A stretch of DNA of 64,000 nt. It comes from Hyphomicrobiales bacterium (lineage in GTDB: Bacteria; Pseudomonadota; Alphaproteobacteria; Rhizobiales; Rhizobiaceae). The notes beneath the pieces were generated by a model, which saw only the letters and a program-made list of their open reading frames with translations, was not told where the DNA came from and searched no databases. A program made the position numbers and the translations under genes. The stretch lies in NCBI GenBank assembly GCA_900470195.1, contig UEIJ01000005.1, forward strand, positions 186,001 through 250,000, read 5' to 3'. Positions 32,213 to 42,078 of the stretch are shown here, piece by piece. The first letter of the stretch is position 1. Every line of letters starts with the position of its first letter.

Positions 32213-33232
32213 TTACGCTATCAGTTCGAACATGGCGCCGAATTCTGCGCGCAATTCTTCCTCATCGGAAAGATCGGGTTCGCCGGCATAAACCTCAGCC
32301 AGATCGGCGCGGCGCTTTGCCTTGCCTTCAAGAACCGGCACGCGTGCCGCAACTTCCTTCAGTTCTTCCATCACGCCTGCGCAATAGAGAACCATATCGC
32401 AGCCCGCACCAATGATGCCGTCTGCAATGTCGCCAAGGCTGCCCGACAGCGCCTTCATGGAAATGTCGTCGCTCATGACAAGGCCATCGAACTGGATGAC
32501 ATCGCGAATGATGGTGTTGATGACGGTTGGCGACAATGTCGATGGGCGTTGCGGGTCGATGCAATCGAAAACGACATGAGCCGTCATGGCCATCGGCAGA
32601 TCGTTCAGCGCCTTGAACGGCACGAAATCATGCGCGACCAGTTCGTTGAGAGGAACGGTGACGCGGGCAAGTTCCTTATGCGTATCGGCAAAGGCACGGC
32701 CATGCCCGGGCATATGCTTGATCACCGGCAGCAGGCCCCCGGCCAGCAAGCCTTCAGCAGCGGCTCGCCCCATTTCGGCAACCGCATGCGGATTCTTGGA
32801 ATAGGCTCGCGCGCCGATAACATCATGCGCGCCTTCAACGGGCACGTCCAGCACCGGAAGGCAGTCCACATTGACGCCGACTTTCAGCAAATCGAATGCA
32901 TGGAGGCGAGCGTGAAGCCATGCAGCGCGCAGACCTGCTTCGCGATCGCGCGCGTAAATCGCACCGACTTCCGAGGCAGAAGGATAATTAGGCACGAGTG
33001 GCGGGCGAAGCCGCTGCACGCGACCACCTTCCTGATCGATGAAAACAGGGGTCTGGTCGCGTCCCGTCAGGTCACGCATATGCGCCGTCAATTCGGAAAC
33101 CTGTTCCAGGCTTTCGACATTGCGCGCAAAAAGAATGAAGCCCCACGGTTTTTCGTCGCGGAAAAACGCGATTTCGTCTTCTGTCAGTTTCGTTCCCGAC
33201 ACGCCGGCAATCCATGCCTTGCACTCTTTCAT
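32213..33232 (-). CDS. nagZ: NagZ, beta-N-acetylhexosaminidase of cell-wall recycling
   Basis: A 339-residue GH3 cytosolic enzyme that removes N-acetylglucosamine from anhydro-muropeptides. It has F-I-D-Q-E-G-G-R-V-Q-R-L near 57, the K-H-M-P-G-H-G-R-A-F-A-D-T-H loop with the catalytic His-Asp pair, and the nucleophile in V-M-S-D-D-I-S-M. Its products can act as AmpR signals for beta-lactamase. ATG 33232 (M-K-E-C-K-A-W) is chosen because upstream codons show no family match. Confidence 0.93.
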   Translation of the reverse strand: MKECKAWIAGVSGTKLTEDEIAFFRDEKPWGFILFARNVESLEQVSELTAHMRDLTGRDQTPVFIDQEGGRVQRLRPPLVPNYPSASEVGAIYARDREAGLRAAWLHARLHAFDLLKVGVNVDCLPVLDVPVEGAHDVIGARAYSKNPHAVAEMGRAAAEGLLAGGLLPVIKHMPGHGRAFADTHKELARVTVPLNELVAHDFVPFKALNDLPMAMTAHVVFDCIDPQRPSTLSPTVINTIIRDVIQFDGLVMSDDISMKALSGSLGDIADGIIGAGCDMVLYCAGVMEELKEVAARVPVLEGKAKRRADLAEVYAGEPDLSDEEELRAEFGAMFELIA

Positions 33233-33320
33233 GCGTTCTTCCCCAAAATTGTCCGGAAATGCTGTACTCAAACAAGCCCGCTCCGGTTTAACCGAAAAAA
33301 CCAAGGCTTGGTAGTGGACC

Positions 33321-33349
33321 ATGAAAAAGGGCGACCTAAGCCGCCCTTT
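33321..33349 (-). terminator. Terminator of the SPOR gene
   Basis: AAAGGGCG / CGCCCTTT, an 8-bp stem with an eight-base loop, is followed on the minus strand by TTTTTCAT. It separates the SPOR gene from nagZ. Confidence 0.7.
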
Positions 33350-33370
33350 CGATATTCAGTGTCCGATTGA

Positions 33371-36328
33371 TCACTGCGTGACGAAGCAGCTGCCGCCAGC
33401 GGACTTGAGACGTGCACAAAGTGCAGATGCGTCTTCCTTGGAGCCGCCCTGAACGCGGACACGATAGTAAGTGCCCTTGCCCGGAATGTCAGCGCGCTTG
33501 ATGTCAACGCTGCGTCCGCCGATCACGCTGCCGTACTTCTGGGCCATGTTCGCATAGGACTTCTGTGCCAGTTCAGCCGATGGCTGCGAAGCGATCTGGA
33601 TGAAGTAACCGCCTGCACCTGCGGCCGATGCAACCTGCGTTGCAGCCGGTGCGGGAGCCGGATTGGCAGCAGCCGGAGCCTGCGTGCGCTGCGGCACATT
33701 GCCGACGATATTGACTGGCTGCTCCGCAGGACGCGACGGCACCACCGGAGCGCGGACAGGAAGACGCGGCGCTTCGGCAGCCGGCTGAGGCGACGTTGCC
33801 TGCGCGGCTGGTTCTGCTGGCGCATTGCCTGCTGCAAGCGCGCCGATTTCGTCACCGCCCGCAGGCGCTGTTGCAGCCGGCGGGGTAGCGTTTACCGGTG
33901 GCAGCTGCGAGACAGTTTCCTCCGGCGCCGGGGACGGCTGGACGATAGAGCCATCCGGCCGCACGATCATGGTTTCCACTTCGCGTGGCTGGACCAACGG
34001 CGCATTGCGGTTGGTATCCTGATTGGCAGCCGGAGCATTATCCGCCACCTGCTGCTCGTCAGGAGTGTTGTCCACCATGTTCTCGCTGTCATCCGTGCCG
34101 GAAATATCGACGGGCTCTTCGCCGGACGTAATCAGCGACTTTTGTTCCGGATTGTTCGGCAGCGTACCGGCAACGCGGTCATACACTGCCTTGTCCTGGT
34201 TCGGCACTGTTGCACCGCCCGGATTTTCCGGCTGCATCTTGATCGGCTGATTGTCGGCGCGAATCACGACCGGCTCGCCGGAGCCGCTGCCGCCGAGAAA
34301 ATGATAGCCGATACCGCCAAGCAGCACCGCCACACCGGCCACACTCGCCAGAATAAGGCCGCGACGACCGCGAACCGGGCGATTGCGATAGGCTTCGGCA
34401 GCGCTGCCAAGGTCGTCTTCCGGCTGCATCGCAGCGCGTTCGCCATAGTCACCTGCTTCGAGCGGCTGCGCACCCTGGGCGGCCCAATGATTGTAGAAGT
34501 CGTCCTCATTGCCCCGCTGACTGGAGGGGTTCGGCTGGATTGAAGCCTGGCTCGTGGCCTGCGAGCGGCCATATGCCCCGGCAGCTGCGGCTGCACCAAC
34601 GCCCAATGCGGCAGCGCCGACTGCAGCGCCAACGCTGGCGCCCGAATTTGGCAGATAGCTGGAAGCGCTTTCGCGGAATATATCCTCAAAAGCCCTGTCA
34701 GCTTCGGTCTGTGCATCAGACTTTGCCGATTCATCGACGCCAACCGTATTGAAGACCTCTGCAAATTCCGCTTCGAGGTCCGTCAGCCCGGCATTGCTTT
34801 CTTCTTCGCCGTAATTGATTTCCGGCAGATCGAGCGAATGTGTCTGTTCGACCTTTTCTTCGGCCACGCTCAATGTCTCGACTTCCGGCGCTGGCGCGCT
34901 TACCGCAGCCCTGTGAGCAGTTCCGAACGGTGAGAACGAACCCGGGGAAGTCCGGTAATCATCATCCGAACGCACAGCATGTGCGTAAGCGGTGACTTCT
35001 TCCTCAGGTTCCGCGCTCAGATCAAGATCATCTTCCGTGAAGAAATCCTCTTCAGTGAAAGCGCTTTCGTCCGCAATGTCGGAAATGTCGCCGGACGTTT
35101 CGAAACCGAAATTGTCTTCCGACAAGCTGATTTCATTCAATTCCGAAAGATCGTCGTCAGTTCCCTCGGCAACACTTGGAGCTGCGGTTTCCTCAACATC
35201 GAACGAAAAATCGTCTTCGAAGGAGAAATCGTCTTCATCGCCAAGAGGGGATGCCGAATCCGCTACAGGGGCATAGTCGGCCTGCGGCGTCTGCGCTACC
35301 GAATCCTGCCCTGCAACTCCCGAAGAGAAATTGCTCCGCGTATAATAGGGATACCCGGAAGGAGCTGCCTGCGGCGTGTAGGCTCCCACCCCCTCTGACG
35401 GTGCGACGGCTTCAGATTCGCTATCAGAGGCCAGATCATCGAGCTGCAAATCATCGAAGTGGAGGTCTTCCAGCTCCGGCGCGTCCTGATATCCAGAATT
35501 CTGCACTGGTGCCGCATCGTGATAGAGAGTTGGCGTTTCTGCGGGCGCAACATGCGAGAAATAAGTCTCGGTCTCGTCACGAGCCACTGGCTGCGGCTCG
35601 TCGCCAAACAGAAGATTTTCCAGTTCGTCTTCAAGCGAAACCGGCGCGGAAACCGCAGCATATGACTGCTGTTCGGGCTCGACGGCCTGAACATTCCAGT
35701 CGTGAGCACGTGCCGATTGGTAAGCCTCTTCATGCGGCTCTATGGCCGGCTGAAAGATCGTCGGATCGTAATCGGTCTGATCGATATGAAGCGGCTCGAT
35801 AGTTTCCCTGCGGCTGTATACCGAAGACGATGTCGCGAAGTTATCTTCGTGCGAATCACGAGCAGCCGAATAGTCGTTATAGTCGAATTGCGGTACGGGT
35901 TCGGTGCGATCGGCTTCTTCAAATTCAAGCGTCTCGAAGGAAGGCGTTTCCACTTCGGGGGCCAACTCGTCCTCATCCATCTGAAGATCAAGCTCATCTT
36001 CCAGGGCGGAAGCAAGTTCTTCATCATGTATCAGAGGTTCGCCAGACTGATAGGAATCATCGTGCGTCGCCGCCGCGAACTGTGACTGGTCCGCAGGCTG
36101 AGAATAATCATTGAAATCACCGAGCAGCTCGCGCTCCAGATCCAGCGATGGATCAAAACTTGGCTCTGTCCGGCTATCTTCCAAGTAACTAGGTCGGCGC
36201 TCATTCCAAGCGACGTTGTCATCAGCAGGCGTGCCGAAGTCCATGATCCGCGACAGTTCCATCAGCGGGTCGTCTTCGTGCAACGGACGCTCGCCGTAAT
36301 TACGGGGATTTGCACTGCTGTCCGTCAT
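33371..36328 (-). CDS. Very long SPOR-domain division protein (FtsN-like)
   Basis: A 985-residue membrane protein. Residues 1-650 are an unusually long acidic cytoplasmic region rich in Asp, Glu, Ser and Pro with imperfect E-D-D/F-S-F repeats (for example D-F-S-F-E-D-D-F-S-F). One membrane helix follows at about 656-676 (G-L-I-L-A-S-V-A-G-V-A-V-L-L). A Pro/Ala/Gln periplasmic linker leads to a C-terminal SPOR domain at about 908-985 (Y-F-I-Q-I-A-S-Q-P-S and Y-Y-R-V-R-V), which binds denuded septal peptidoglycan. FtsN-type proteins trigger constriction. It is between argS and nagZ. Confidence 0.88.
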   Translation of the reverse strand: MTDSSANPRNYGERPLHEDDPLMELSRIMDFGTPADDNVAWNERRPSYLEDSRTEPSFDPSLDLERELLGDFNDYSQPADQSQFAAATHDDSYQSGEPLIHDEELASALEDELDLQMDEDELAPEVETPSFETLEFEEADRTEPVPQFDYNDYSAARDSHEDNFATSSSVYSRRETIEPLHIDQTDYDPTIFQPAIEPHEEAYQSARAHDWNVQAVEPEQQSYAAVSAPVSLEDELENLLFGDEPQPVARDETETYFSHVAPAETPTLYHDAAPVQNSGYQDAPELEDLHFDDLQLDDLASDSESEAVAPSEGVGAYTPQAAPSGYPYYTRSNFSSGVAGQDSVAQTPQADYAPVADSASPLGDEDDFSFEDDFSFDVEETAAPSVAEGTDDDLSELNEISLSEDNFGFETSGDISDIADESAFTEEDFFTEDDLDLSAEPEEEVTAYAHAVRSDDDYRTSPGSFSPFGTAHRAAVSAPAPEVETLSVAEEKVEQTHSLDLPEINYGEEESNAGLTDLEAEFAEVFNTVGVDESAKSDAQTEADRAFEDIFRESASSYLPNSGASVGAAVGAAALGVGAAAAAGAYGRSQATSQASIQPNPSSQRGNEDDFYNHWAAQGAQPLEAGDYGERAAMQPEDDLGSAAEAYRNRPVRGRRGLILASVAGVAVLLGGIGYHFLGGSGSGEPVVIRADNQPIKMQPENPGGATVPNQDKAVYDRVAGTLPNNPEQKSLITSGEEPVDISGTDDSENMVDNTPDEQQVADNAPAANQDTNRNAPLVQPREVETMIVRPDGSIVQPSPAPEETVSQLPPVNATPPAATAPAGGDEIGALAAGNAPAEPAAQATSPQPAAEAPRLPVRAPVVPSRPAEQPVNIVGNVPQRTQAPAAANPAPAPAATQVASAAGAGGYFIQIASQPSAELAQKSYANMAQKYGSVIGGRSVDIKRADIPGKGTYYRVRVQGGSKEDASALCARLKSAGGSCFVTQ

Positions 36329-36641
36329 AGCGTGTTCCTAACTCAAACCCTGGACGCCGCAAGACGTCTCCATACATTGCTTTATTAGCGAGGCAATGTG
36401 GGCAAAAGTTGACGGAAGTTTCCTGCGCCAGAAGGAAGACCAATGACTTGCGTTCATTATGGCCTTCCACCTGTTCGACTTGCCAACTTTTGCCTTCAAT
36501 CAGTCTTTCGACCTGAAAAGCTTCATGACAGTCGCCTGGTCTCCGAAATCATCTCACGCCGCATATTCCGGCGCGCAAACTGCGGAGACCATTCTTCGAG
36601 TATAATTCGTTTCAAAAGGCCTTCACCTTCCAAACTATACT
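36329..36641. other. Gap of 313 bases between argS and the SPOR gene
   Basis: No gene is supported on either strand; the only open frame has poor coding character. A T-rich stretch precedes the SPOR start, and the region may contain its promoter. No clear hairpin terminator of argS was found. Confidence 0.4.
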
Positions 36642-38399
36642 CTAGCGCATTTCCGTTGGAGCATCCGCACCGATTATTGTCAGTCCGGAAGTCAGCACAT
36701 CGGAAACAACCTGTACCAGCCCTAGCCTGGCTAATGACAAGTCTGGATCGTTAACCTTAATAAAACGTAAGTCCGGGTTCTCTGTGCCTCTATTCCACTG
36801 CGAATGGAACGTGCTGGCGAGGTCATAGAGGTAGAAAGCCAGCCGATGCGGCTCCTGATGGATGGCTGCTGCTTCGATCAGACGCGGATATTCTGCGAGC
36901 TTGCGAACGAGCGCGATTTCGCTTTCATCGGTCAGCTTGTCAAAATGCGCGGCCATGCCGACCCGATCGAGATCGGCCAGGCCGAGTTGATCGGCGGCCT
37001 GCCGGAAAACCGAGTGGCAACGCGCGGAAGCATATTGCACGTAGAAGACCGGATTGTCCTTCGACTGCTCCGTCACCTTGGCAAAATCGAAGTCCAACGG
37101 CGCATCGTTCTTCCGGTAGAGCATCATGAAGCGAACCGGGTCACGGCCGACTTCATCAACTACGTCGCGCAGCGTGATGAACTCGCCTGCCCGCTTCGAC
37201 ATGCGCACAGGCTCGCCGTCGCGAAAAAGCTTGACCAATTGGCAGAGCAGCACCGTCAGCTTCGCCTTGCCGTCGGAAACAGCCCTTGCAACCGCTTCCA
37301 GACGCTTGACGTAGCCGCCGTGGTCGGCGCCCAGCACATAGATCATCTCGTTGAAGCCGCGGTCATACTTGTCCTTGAAATAGGCAACGTCGCCAGCAAA
37401 GTAGGTGAAAGCGCCATCGGACTTCATCAGCGGACGATCAATATCGTCGCCCACCTCGGTCGAACGGAACAGGGTCTGCTCACGATCTTCCCAATCTTCC
37501 GGAAGCTGGCCCTTCGGCGGCGGCAGCTTGCCCTTGTAGACATGCCCCTTGAGCGTCAGATCGTTGATTGCATTGCGAATCGCCCGTGCGTGATCGACGT
37601 GCAGCTTGCGTTCGGAGAAAAACACGTCATGGTGCACGTTGAGCGCATCGAGATCGGCGCGGATCATCGCCATCATGGCGTCGATCGTGCGGTCCTTGAT
37701 CAGAGCGAGCGCCTCCACTTCCGGCATTTCCAGAAGCTTCGTGCCGAATTCCTTCGCAAGTTCCTGGCCGACCGGCACGAGATAGTCGCCGGGATAAAGA
37801 CCTGACGGAATTTCGCCGATATTTTCGCCTAGCGCCTCGCGGTAACGCACCATGACGGACCGCGCCAGCACATCGATCTGCGCACCCGCATCGTTGATGT
37901 AGTATTCCTTGACCACATCATAGCCTGCGAATTTGAGCAGATTGGCCAGAACATCGCCCACGACCGCGCCACGGCAATGGCCGACATGCATGGGACCGGT
38001 CGGGTTTGCCGAAACATATTCGACATTGACCTTCGTGCCCGCCCCGAGTTTGGAACGACCGAAATCCGTGCCCTCGTTCAACATTGCAGCGAGTTCGCGC
38101 TGCCAGTAGCTGGCCTTGAGACGCAGATTGATGAAACCCGGACCGGCAACGTCGACGGTTTCGACATCCTCATCCGAAGCAAGCGCCTCGGCGATGCGGC
38201 TGGCGAGTTCACGCGGGTTCTGGCCGACTGCCTTGGAGAGCACCATTGCAGCATTGGTTGCAATATCGCCATGGGAAGCATCTCGCGGCGGCTCGACACC
38301 GATGCGGGAAAGGTCGAGTTCGCTACCGTCTTTCGGTTTCAGATCAATATCTTGCAACGTCTTTTTGATACGTGCGTCGAAATCTGCAAAGATATTCAT
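36642..38399 (-). CDS. argS: Arginyl-tRNA synthetase
   Basis: A 585-residue class I synthetase. The N-terminal additional domain covers about 1-110. The HIGH-type motif is [10 protein letters not shown], and the KMSKS-type motif is M-S-K-R-A-G-E near 395. The C-terminal D-A-L-R domain is complete (Y-A-S-A-R-C-H-S-V). Length is normal. It follows dgt by about 142 bases, with a dispersed repeat between them. Confidence 0.95.
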   Translation of the reverse strand: MNIFADFDARIKKTLQDIDLKPKDGSELDLSRIGVEPPRDASHGDIATNAAMVLSKAVGQNPRELASRIAEALASDEDVETVDVAGPGFINLRLKASYWQRELAAMLNEGTDFGRSKLGAGTKVNVEYVSANPTGPMHVGHCRGAVVGDVLANLLKFAGYDVVKEYYINDAGAQIDVLARSVMVRYREALGENIGEIPSGLYPGDYLVPVGQELAKEFGTKLLEMPEVEALALIKDRTIDAMMAMIRADLDALNVHHDVFFSERKLHVDHARAIRNAINDLTLKGHVYKGKLPPPKGQLPEDWEDREQTLFRSTEVGDDIDRPLMKSDGAFTYFAGDVAYFKDKYDRGFNEMIYVLGADHGGYVKRLEAVARAVSDGKAKLTVLLCQLVKLFRDGEPVRMSKRAGEFITLRDVVDEVGRDPVRFMMLYRKNDAPLDFDFAKVTEQSKDNPVFYVQYASARCHSVFRQAADQLGLADLDRVGMAAHFDKLTDESEIALVRKLAEYPRLIEAAAIHQEPHRLAFYLYDLASTFHSQWNRGTENPDLRFIKVNDPDLSLARLGLVQVVSDVLTSGLTIIGADAPTEMR

Positions 38400-38438
38400 G
38401 GTCTGTCCTGTCAGGCTTCCGCCGGGCTTTGTTTCGTC

Positions 38439-38487
38439 GCATTGTCCGACGCAAAACCGCTTCGCACTTTTGCTGGAAATGCTCTAA
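38439..38487. repeat. Dispersed intergenic repeat, copy A
   Basis: A 49-base element containing GCATTGTCCGACGC and ACTTTTGCTGGAAATGCTC. A near-identical copy in the opposite orientation lies at 52178-52225. Both sit between genes, which suggests a group-specific interspersed repeat. Confidence 0.75.
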
Positions 38488-38541
38488 ATTTTCTACGGAA
38501 TCCGGCCAGTCTGCCGGAAATGCCGCTTCGTTTGGCCCCGA

Positions 38542-39750
38542 TTAAGCTAAATCGGGTGTGCGGTCAAACAATCGTCGGTGTTCCCGCACGGCATAATTGT
38601 CAGTCATCCCGGCAAGATAATCCGCAACCCGCCGCGCACGCGCGGCTTCATCCAGCGTTTCGCATCCCGATTGCCACTCCGGCGGCATGATCGACGGATC
38701 GGTAAAACAGGCATCAAAAAGGTCTTGCAGTATCTTGTCGGCCGCATGCCGACGCACCACGACGCTGTCGTGGAAATAGAGGTTCTTGAACAGAAACCGC
38801 TTCAGCACCTTCTCATCGGTTCTCATGGTATCGGAAAACGCCACCAGCGGGCCCGATTGACCATGCACGTCTTCCACGCTTTGCGGCTTTGCCACGGCCA
38901 GGCGACGTTGAGCTTCCTCGATCACGTCTTCCACCATGATGGTGATTTGCCTGCGCACGAGTTCATGCCCGGTGCGAACAGGATCGAGATCAGGATAGCG
39001 CGTCCGCACCAGATCGAGCAGGCGTTTCGTCAACGGCACCTCATCCAGCGCATCAAGGCTTAGCAGCCCTGCCCGCAGACCGTCATCGATATCATGGGCG
39101 TTATAGGCGATATCGTCGGCAATGGCCGCGCATTGCGCTTCCAGACTGGCAAAGCGCGTCAATTCCAGATCATAGCGTTCGTTGAAATCGAGAATCGGCA
39201 ACGGAACCGGGATATCGGGATGTGTCGCATGAGCGCCCAGCAGAGGGCCATTGTGCTTGACCAGTCCTTCCAGCGTTTCCCATGAAAGATTAAGGCCATC
39301 GAAATCGGCATAGCGATGCTCAAGCTTGATCACGATTCGAAGCGACTGTGCATTGTGATCGAAGCCGCCGAAGGCTTTCATGCGTTCGTTGAGCGCCTCC
39401 TCGCCCGTATGACCGAAGGGCGTGTGGCCGAAATCGTGGACGAGCGCCACTGCTTCGGCCAGATCTTCATCCAGCCGCAATGCGCGAGCCAAAGCGCGCG
39501 CAATCTGGGCGACCTCTATCGTGTGGGTGAGCCGGGTCCGGTAATGATCGCCCTCATGCGCGATGAAAACCTGCGTCTTGTGCTTCAGGCGGCGAAAGGC
39601 GGTGGAATGGATGATCCGGTCGCGATCCCGTTGGAATGGCGTGCGGGTCGGGCTCTCCGGCTCCGGCACCAGACGACCACGGCTCCGCGCAGGATCACAG
39701 GCATAGGGCGCGCGTTCGCGATAACCGAAGCCTATTCCTTCCAGCGACAT
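38542..39750 (-). CDS. dgt: dGTP triphosphohydrolase-like protein
   Basis: A 402-residue HD-domain enzyme that splits dNTPs into nucleoside and triphosphate. It has R-L-K-H-K-T-Q-V-F near 54, the HD box [11 protein letters not shown] near 109 and the second metal-binding D-D-I-A-Y-N-A-H-D near 213. The start fits the family ([11 protein letters not shown]). It diverges from erpA. Confidence 0.93.
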   Translation of the reverse strand: MSLEGIGFGYRERAPYACDPARSRGRLVPEPESPTRTPFQRDRDRIIHSTAFRRLKHKTQVFIAHEGDHYRTRLTHTIEVAQIARALARALRLDEDLAEAVALVHDFGHTPFGHTGEEALNERMKAFGGFDHNAQSLRIVIKLEHRYADFDGLNLSWETLEGLVKHNGPLLGAHATHPDIPVPLPILDFNERYDLELTRFASLEAQCAAIADDIAYNAHDIDDGLRAGLLSLDALDEVPLTKRLLDLVRTRYPDLDPVRTGHELVRRQITIMVEDVIEEAQRRLAVAKPQSVEDVHGQSGPLVAFSDTMRTDEKVLKRFLFKNLYFHDSVVVRRHAADKILQDLFDACFTDPSIMPPEWQSGCETLDEAARARRVADYLAGMTDNYAVREHRRLFDRTPDLA

Positions 39751-39927
39751 TGCGATGCATCCCTCACTGTAATATGATTACACAAACCGGTGCGAACCCG
39801 GTACAGACATTGACTTCCGCTATTTGCGTTCATAGCTATCAGCTAATCATGAAGGCAAGTATGCGGCTATCGGAAATCTGAGAAATTACCCGGTTCGATA
39901 TTCGCCATTGCAAACGGAACAAGGCAG

Positions 39928-40254
39928 ATGACAGGCATTACCGTTTCAGATTCCGCGGCAAAGCGGATCGCCAAGATTCTCGGATCGGAACCGGGAAAGA
40001 CTGCGCTTCGCGTTTCTGTCGAAGGCGGCGGCTGTTCCGGCTTCTCCTATAAATACGATCTGGTCGATGAGCAGACCGATGACGATATCGTCATCGAAAA
40101 ACTCGGCGCCAAGGTGCTGATCGATTCCATTTCGGTTCCCTATATGGACGGCTCGGAAATCGATTTTGTCGACGACCTGATGGGACAGTCGTTCCAGATC
40201 CGCAATCCGAATGCTACCTCATCCTGCGGCTGCGGAACCAGCTTCGCCATCTAA
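39928..40254 (+). CDS. erpA: ErpA, iron-sulfur cluster insertion protein
   Basis: A 108-residue A-type carrier that delivers Fe-S clusters to apoproteins. The three conserved cysteines are in G-G-G-C-S-G-F-S-Y and the C-terminal S-S-C-G-C-G. Length and motif order fit the HesB/IscA family. AAGGCAG precedes the ATG. It diverges from dgt and ends before a terminator. Confidence 0.93.
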   Translation: MTGITVSDSAAKRIAKILGSEPGKTALRVSVEGGGCSGFSYKYDLVDEQTDDDIVIEKLGAKVLIDSISVPYMDGSEIDFVDDLMGQSFQIRNPNATSSCGCGTSFAI

Positions 40255-40318
40255 AGCATCTCGTTTGAATACGACAAAGTACGACATGCACTAACAGGCG
40301 CGAGAGCGAGAAATTCAA

Positions 40319-40347
40319 AACCGGCTGCCGATCGACAGCCGGTTTTT
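40319..40347. terminator. Terminator between erpA and the DUF533 gene
   Basis: AACCGGCTG / CAGCCGGTT, a 9-bp stem with an eight-base loop and TTTTTCA on the plus strand, placed between convergent genes. Confidence 0.8.
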
Positions 40348-40372
40348 CATTTGGGTGGGAAAACGACCAGTT

Positions 40373-41080
40373 TCAAACCTTGACCGAGGCGACCGTCGCC
40401 TCGATGTGATCCACCAGCGCATCTGGCAAGCCGAGCCGCCCGGCCAGCATATCCAGATAGCCGCGTTCAGCCCTGTTATCCGGGTCTATTGCAAGGCGGG
40501 AAGCCGTATAAAGCTCGACCTTCTGTTCCTCAGTCTGCGCGGCTGAAACCAGAACGTTGATATCCACGGGATCGGCAAGTTCCCTCTCAATGAATGCTTC
40601 CGCCTCATCGTCCAGGCCGGAAATCTTCACCTTCTCCATGATGCGGGCGCGCTCGGCATCGTCGATATGGCCGTCGGCTTTCGCAGCTGCAATCATTGCC
40701 TGCACAAGCGTCAGCGCAAAGCTGTTGCTCATCGTCGGAGATTGCGGGTGGAACGGAGAATCAGCCGGAGGCGGCGGAAGAAGTTCAGGCTCTCTGGCGA
40801 CCGGCTGTTCAGCTTCTTGCGGTGCCTGTCCGGACTTGTAGTTCTTGTAGGCGAGATATCCCAGTCCGGCGATGGCGGCGATACCGCCAACGGTTGCCAC
40901 ATTGCCCGCGAGCTTGCGCCCTGTCTTCGTACCGAGAATGGCGGCGGCGATGGCTCCCGTTGCGAGCGGGTTCTTCTTTGCCAGGTCTGTCACCTGCCCG
41001 GCCTTGTCGCGGACGCTTCCCGACGTACCGGGTATTTGCGATCCCAGAAACTGTTCGAGAAGTTTCTTGGCGTCGAACAT
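40373..41080 (-). CDS. DUF533 / TerB-like membrane protein
   Basis: A 235-residue protein. It starts M-F-D-A-K-K-L-L-E-Q-F-L-G and has a short membrane stretch at about 52-75 (G-A-I-A-A-A-I-L-G-T-K and I-A-A-I-A-G-L-G-Y-L). A TerB-like helical domain spans about 120-230 with A-D-G-H-I-D-D-A-E-R and D-P-D-N-R-A-E-R-G-Y-L as probable metal-binding loops. The family is linked by context to tellurite resistance, but no direct role is known. ATG 41080 is chosen because it gives the family start. Confidence 0.85.
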   Translation of the reverse strand: MFDAKKLLEQFLGSQIPGTSGSVRDKAGQVTDLAKKNPLATGAIAAAILGTKTGRKLAGNVATVGGIAAIAGLGYLAYKNYKSGQAPQEAEQPVAREPELLPPPPADSPFHPQSPTMSNSFALTLVQAMIAAAKADGHIDDAERARIMEKVKISGLDDEAEAFIERELADPVDINVLVSAAQTEEQKVELYTASRLAIDPDNRAERGYLDMLAGRLGLPDALVDHIEATVASVKV

Positions 41081-41251
41081 TCGAATATCTCCTGTTTGGC
41101 TCCTGTCCAGAGCAAATAGGAATGCAAACCGCCAATACAAAGGTCTTGCGCCGAAATATCAGCAGATACTGAAATTGAAGCCGATGAAAAGCTGTGACGC
41201 GTGATTGCGCGCTGCTTGCCCTCACCTCCCCAACCGCATAATCATAGCGAT

Positions 41252-42034
41252 ATGAAAATCGCGACCTGGAACATCAACGGCGTCAAAGCCCGCATCGACA
41301 ACCTCCAGCACTGGCTGAAGGAGTCCTCGCCCGATATTGCTTGCCTGCAGGAAATCAAATCGGTCGATGACCAGTTTCCACGCCTGGAGATCGAAGCGCT
41401 CGGCTATCACGTGGAAACGCACGGCCAGAAAGGCTTCAACGGCGTCGCGCTTCTGTCCAAGAAATCTCCCGATGAGGTCAATCGCGGCCTTCCGGGCGAT
41501 GACGGTGACGAACAGGCACGCTTCATCGAAGGCGTCTATTCGACGGACAAGGGCGCCATCCGTGTCGTTTCGCTCTACCTGCCGAACGGCAATCCGGTCG
41601 ACACAGAGAAGTTTCCCTACAAGCTTTCGTGGATGCAGCGGCTGGAGCTTTGGGCCAGAGACCGCCTCGCGCTTGAGGAACCGATTGTGCTTGCCGGCGA
41701 CTATAACGTCATTCCCGAACCGGAGGACGCCAGGAACCCCGCCATGTGGGTCGGCGATGCGCTCTTCCAGCCGCAATCACGCCAGGCATTCCGCAGGCTC
41801 GAGAATATGGGTTTCACCGATGCAATCCGTGCATCCACGGATGAAGCCGGGATTTACTCGTTCTGGGATTATCAGGCCGGCGCATGGCAGAAGAATAACG
41901 GCATCCGCATCGACCATCTGATGCTGTCGCCGGAAGCAGCCAACCGCTTCATATCAAGTGATGTGGAAAAGCACGTCCGTGCCTGGGAAAAGCCATCCGA
42001 CCACGTGCCCGTGACGATAACGCTTTCGGTCTGA
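41252..42034 (+). CDS. xthA: Exodeoxyribonuclease III (AP endonuclease)
   Basis: A 260-residue base-excision-repair nuclease that cuts DNA at abasic sites. It starts M-K-I-A-T-W-N-I-N-G-V-K-A-R. The metal-binding L-Q-E-I-K is near 37, with L-A-G-D-Y-N-V-I-P (Asp and Asn of the active site) near 148 and the S-D-H-V-P-V box at the end. ATG 41252 is used because the family begins there. Confidence 0.94.
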   Translation: MKIATWNINGVKARIDNLQHWLKESSPDIACLQEIKSVDDQFPRLEIEALGYHVETHGQKGFNGVALLSKKSPDEVNRGLPGDDGDEQARFIEGVYSTDKGAIRVVSLYLPNGNPVDTEKFPYKLSWMQRLELWARDRLALEEPIVLAGDYNVIPEPEDARNPAMWVGDALFQPQSRQAFRRLENMGFTDAIRASTDEAGIYSFWDYQAGAWQKNNGIRIDHLMLSPEAANRFISSDVEKHVRAWEKPSDHVPVTITLSV

Positions 42035-42078
42035 TGATCGCACTGCGGCTGTATAGTCAGGTGCGATAAAAAAGAAGA

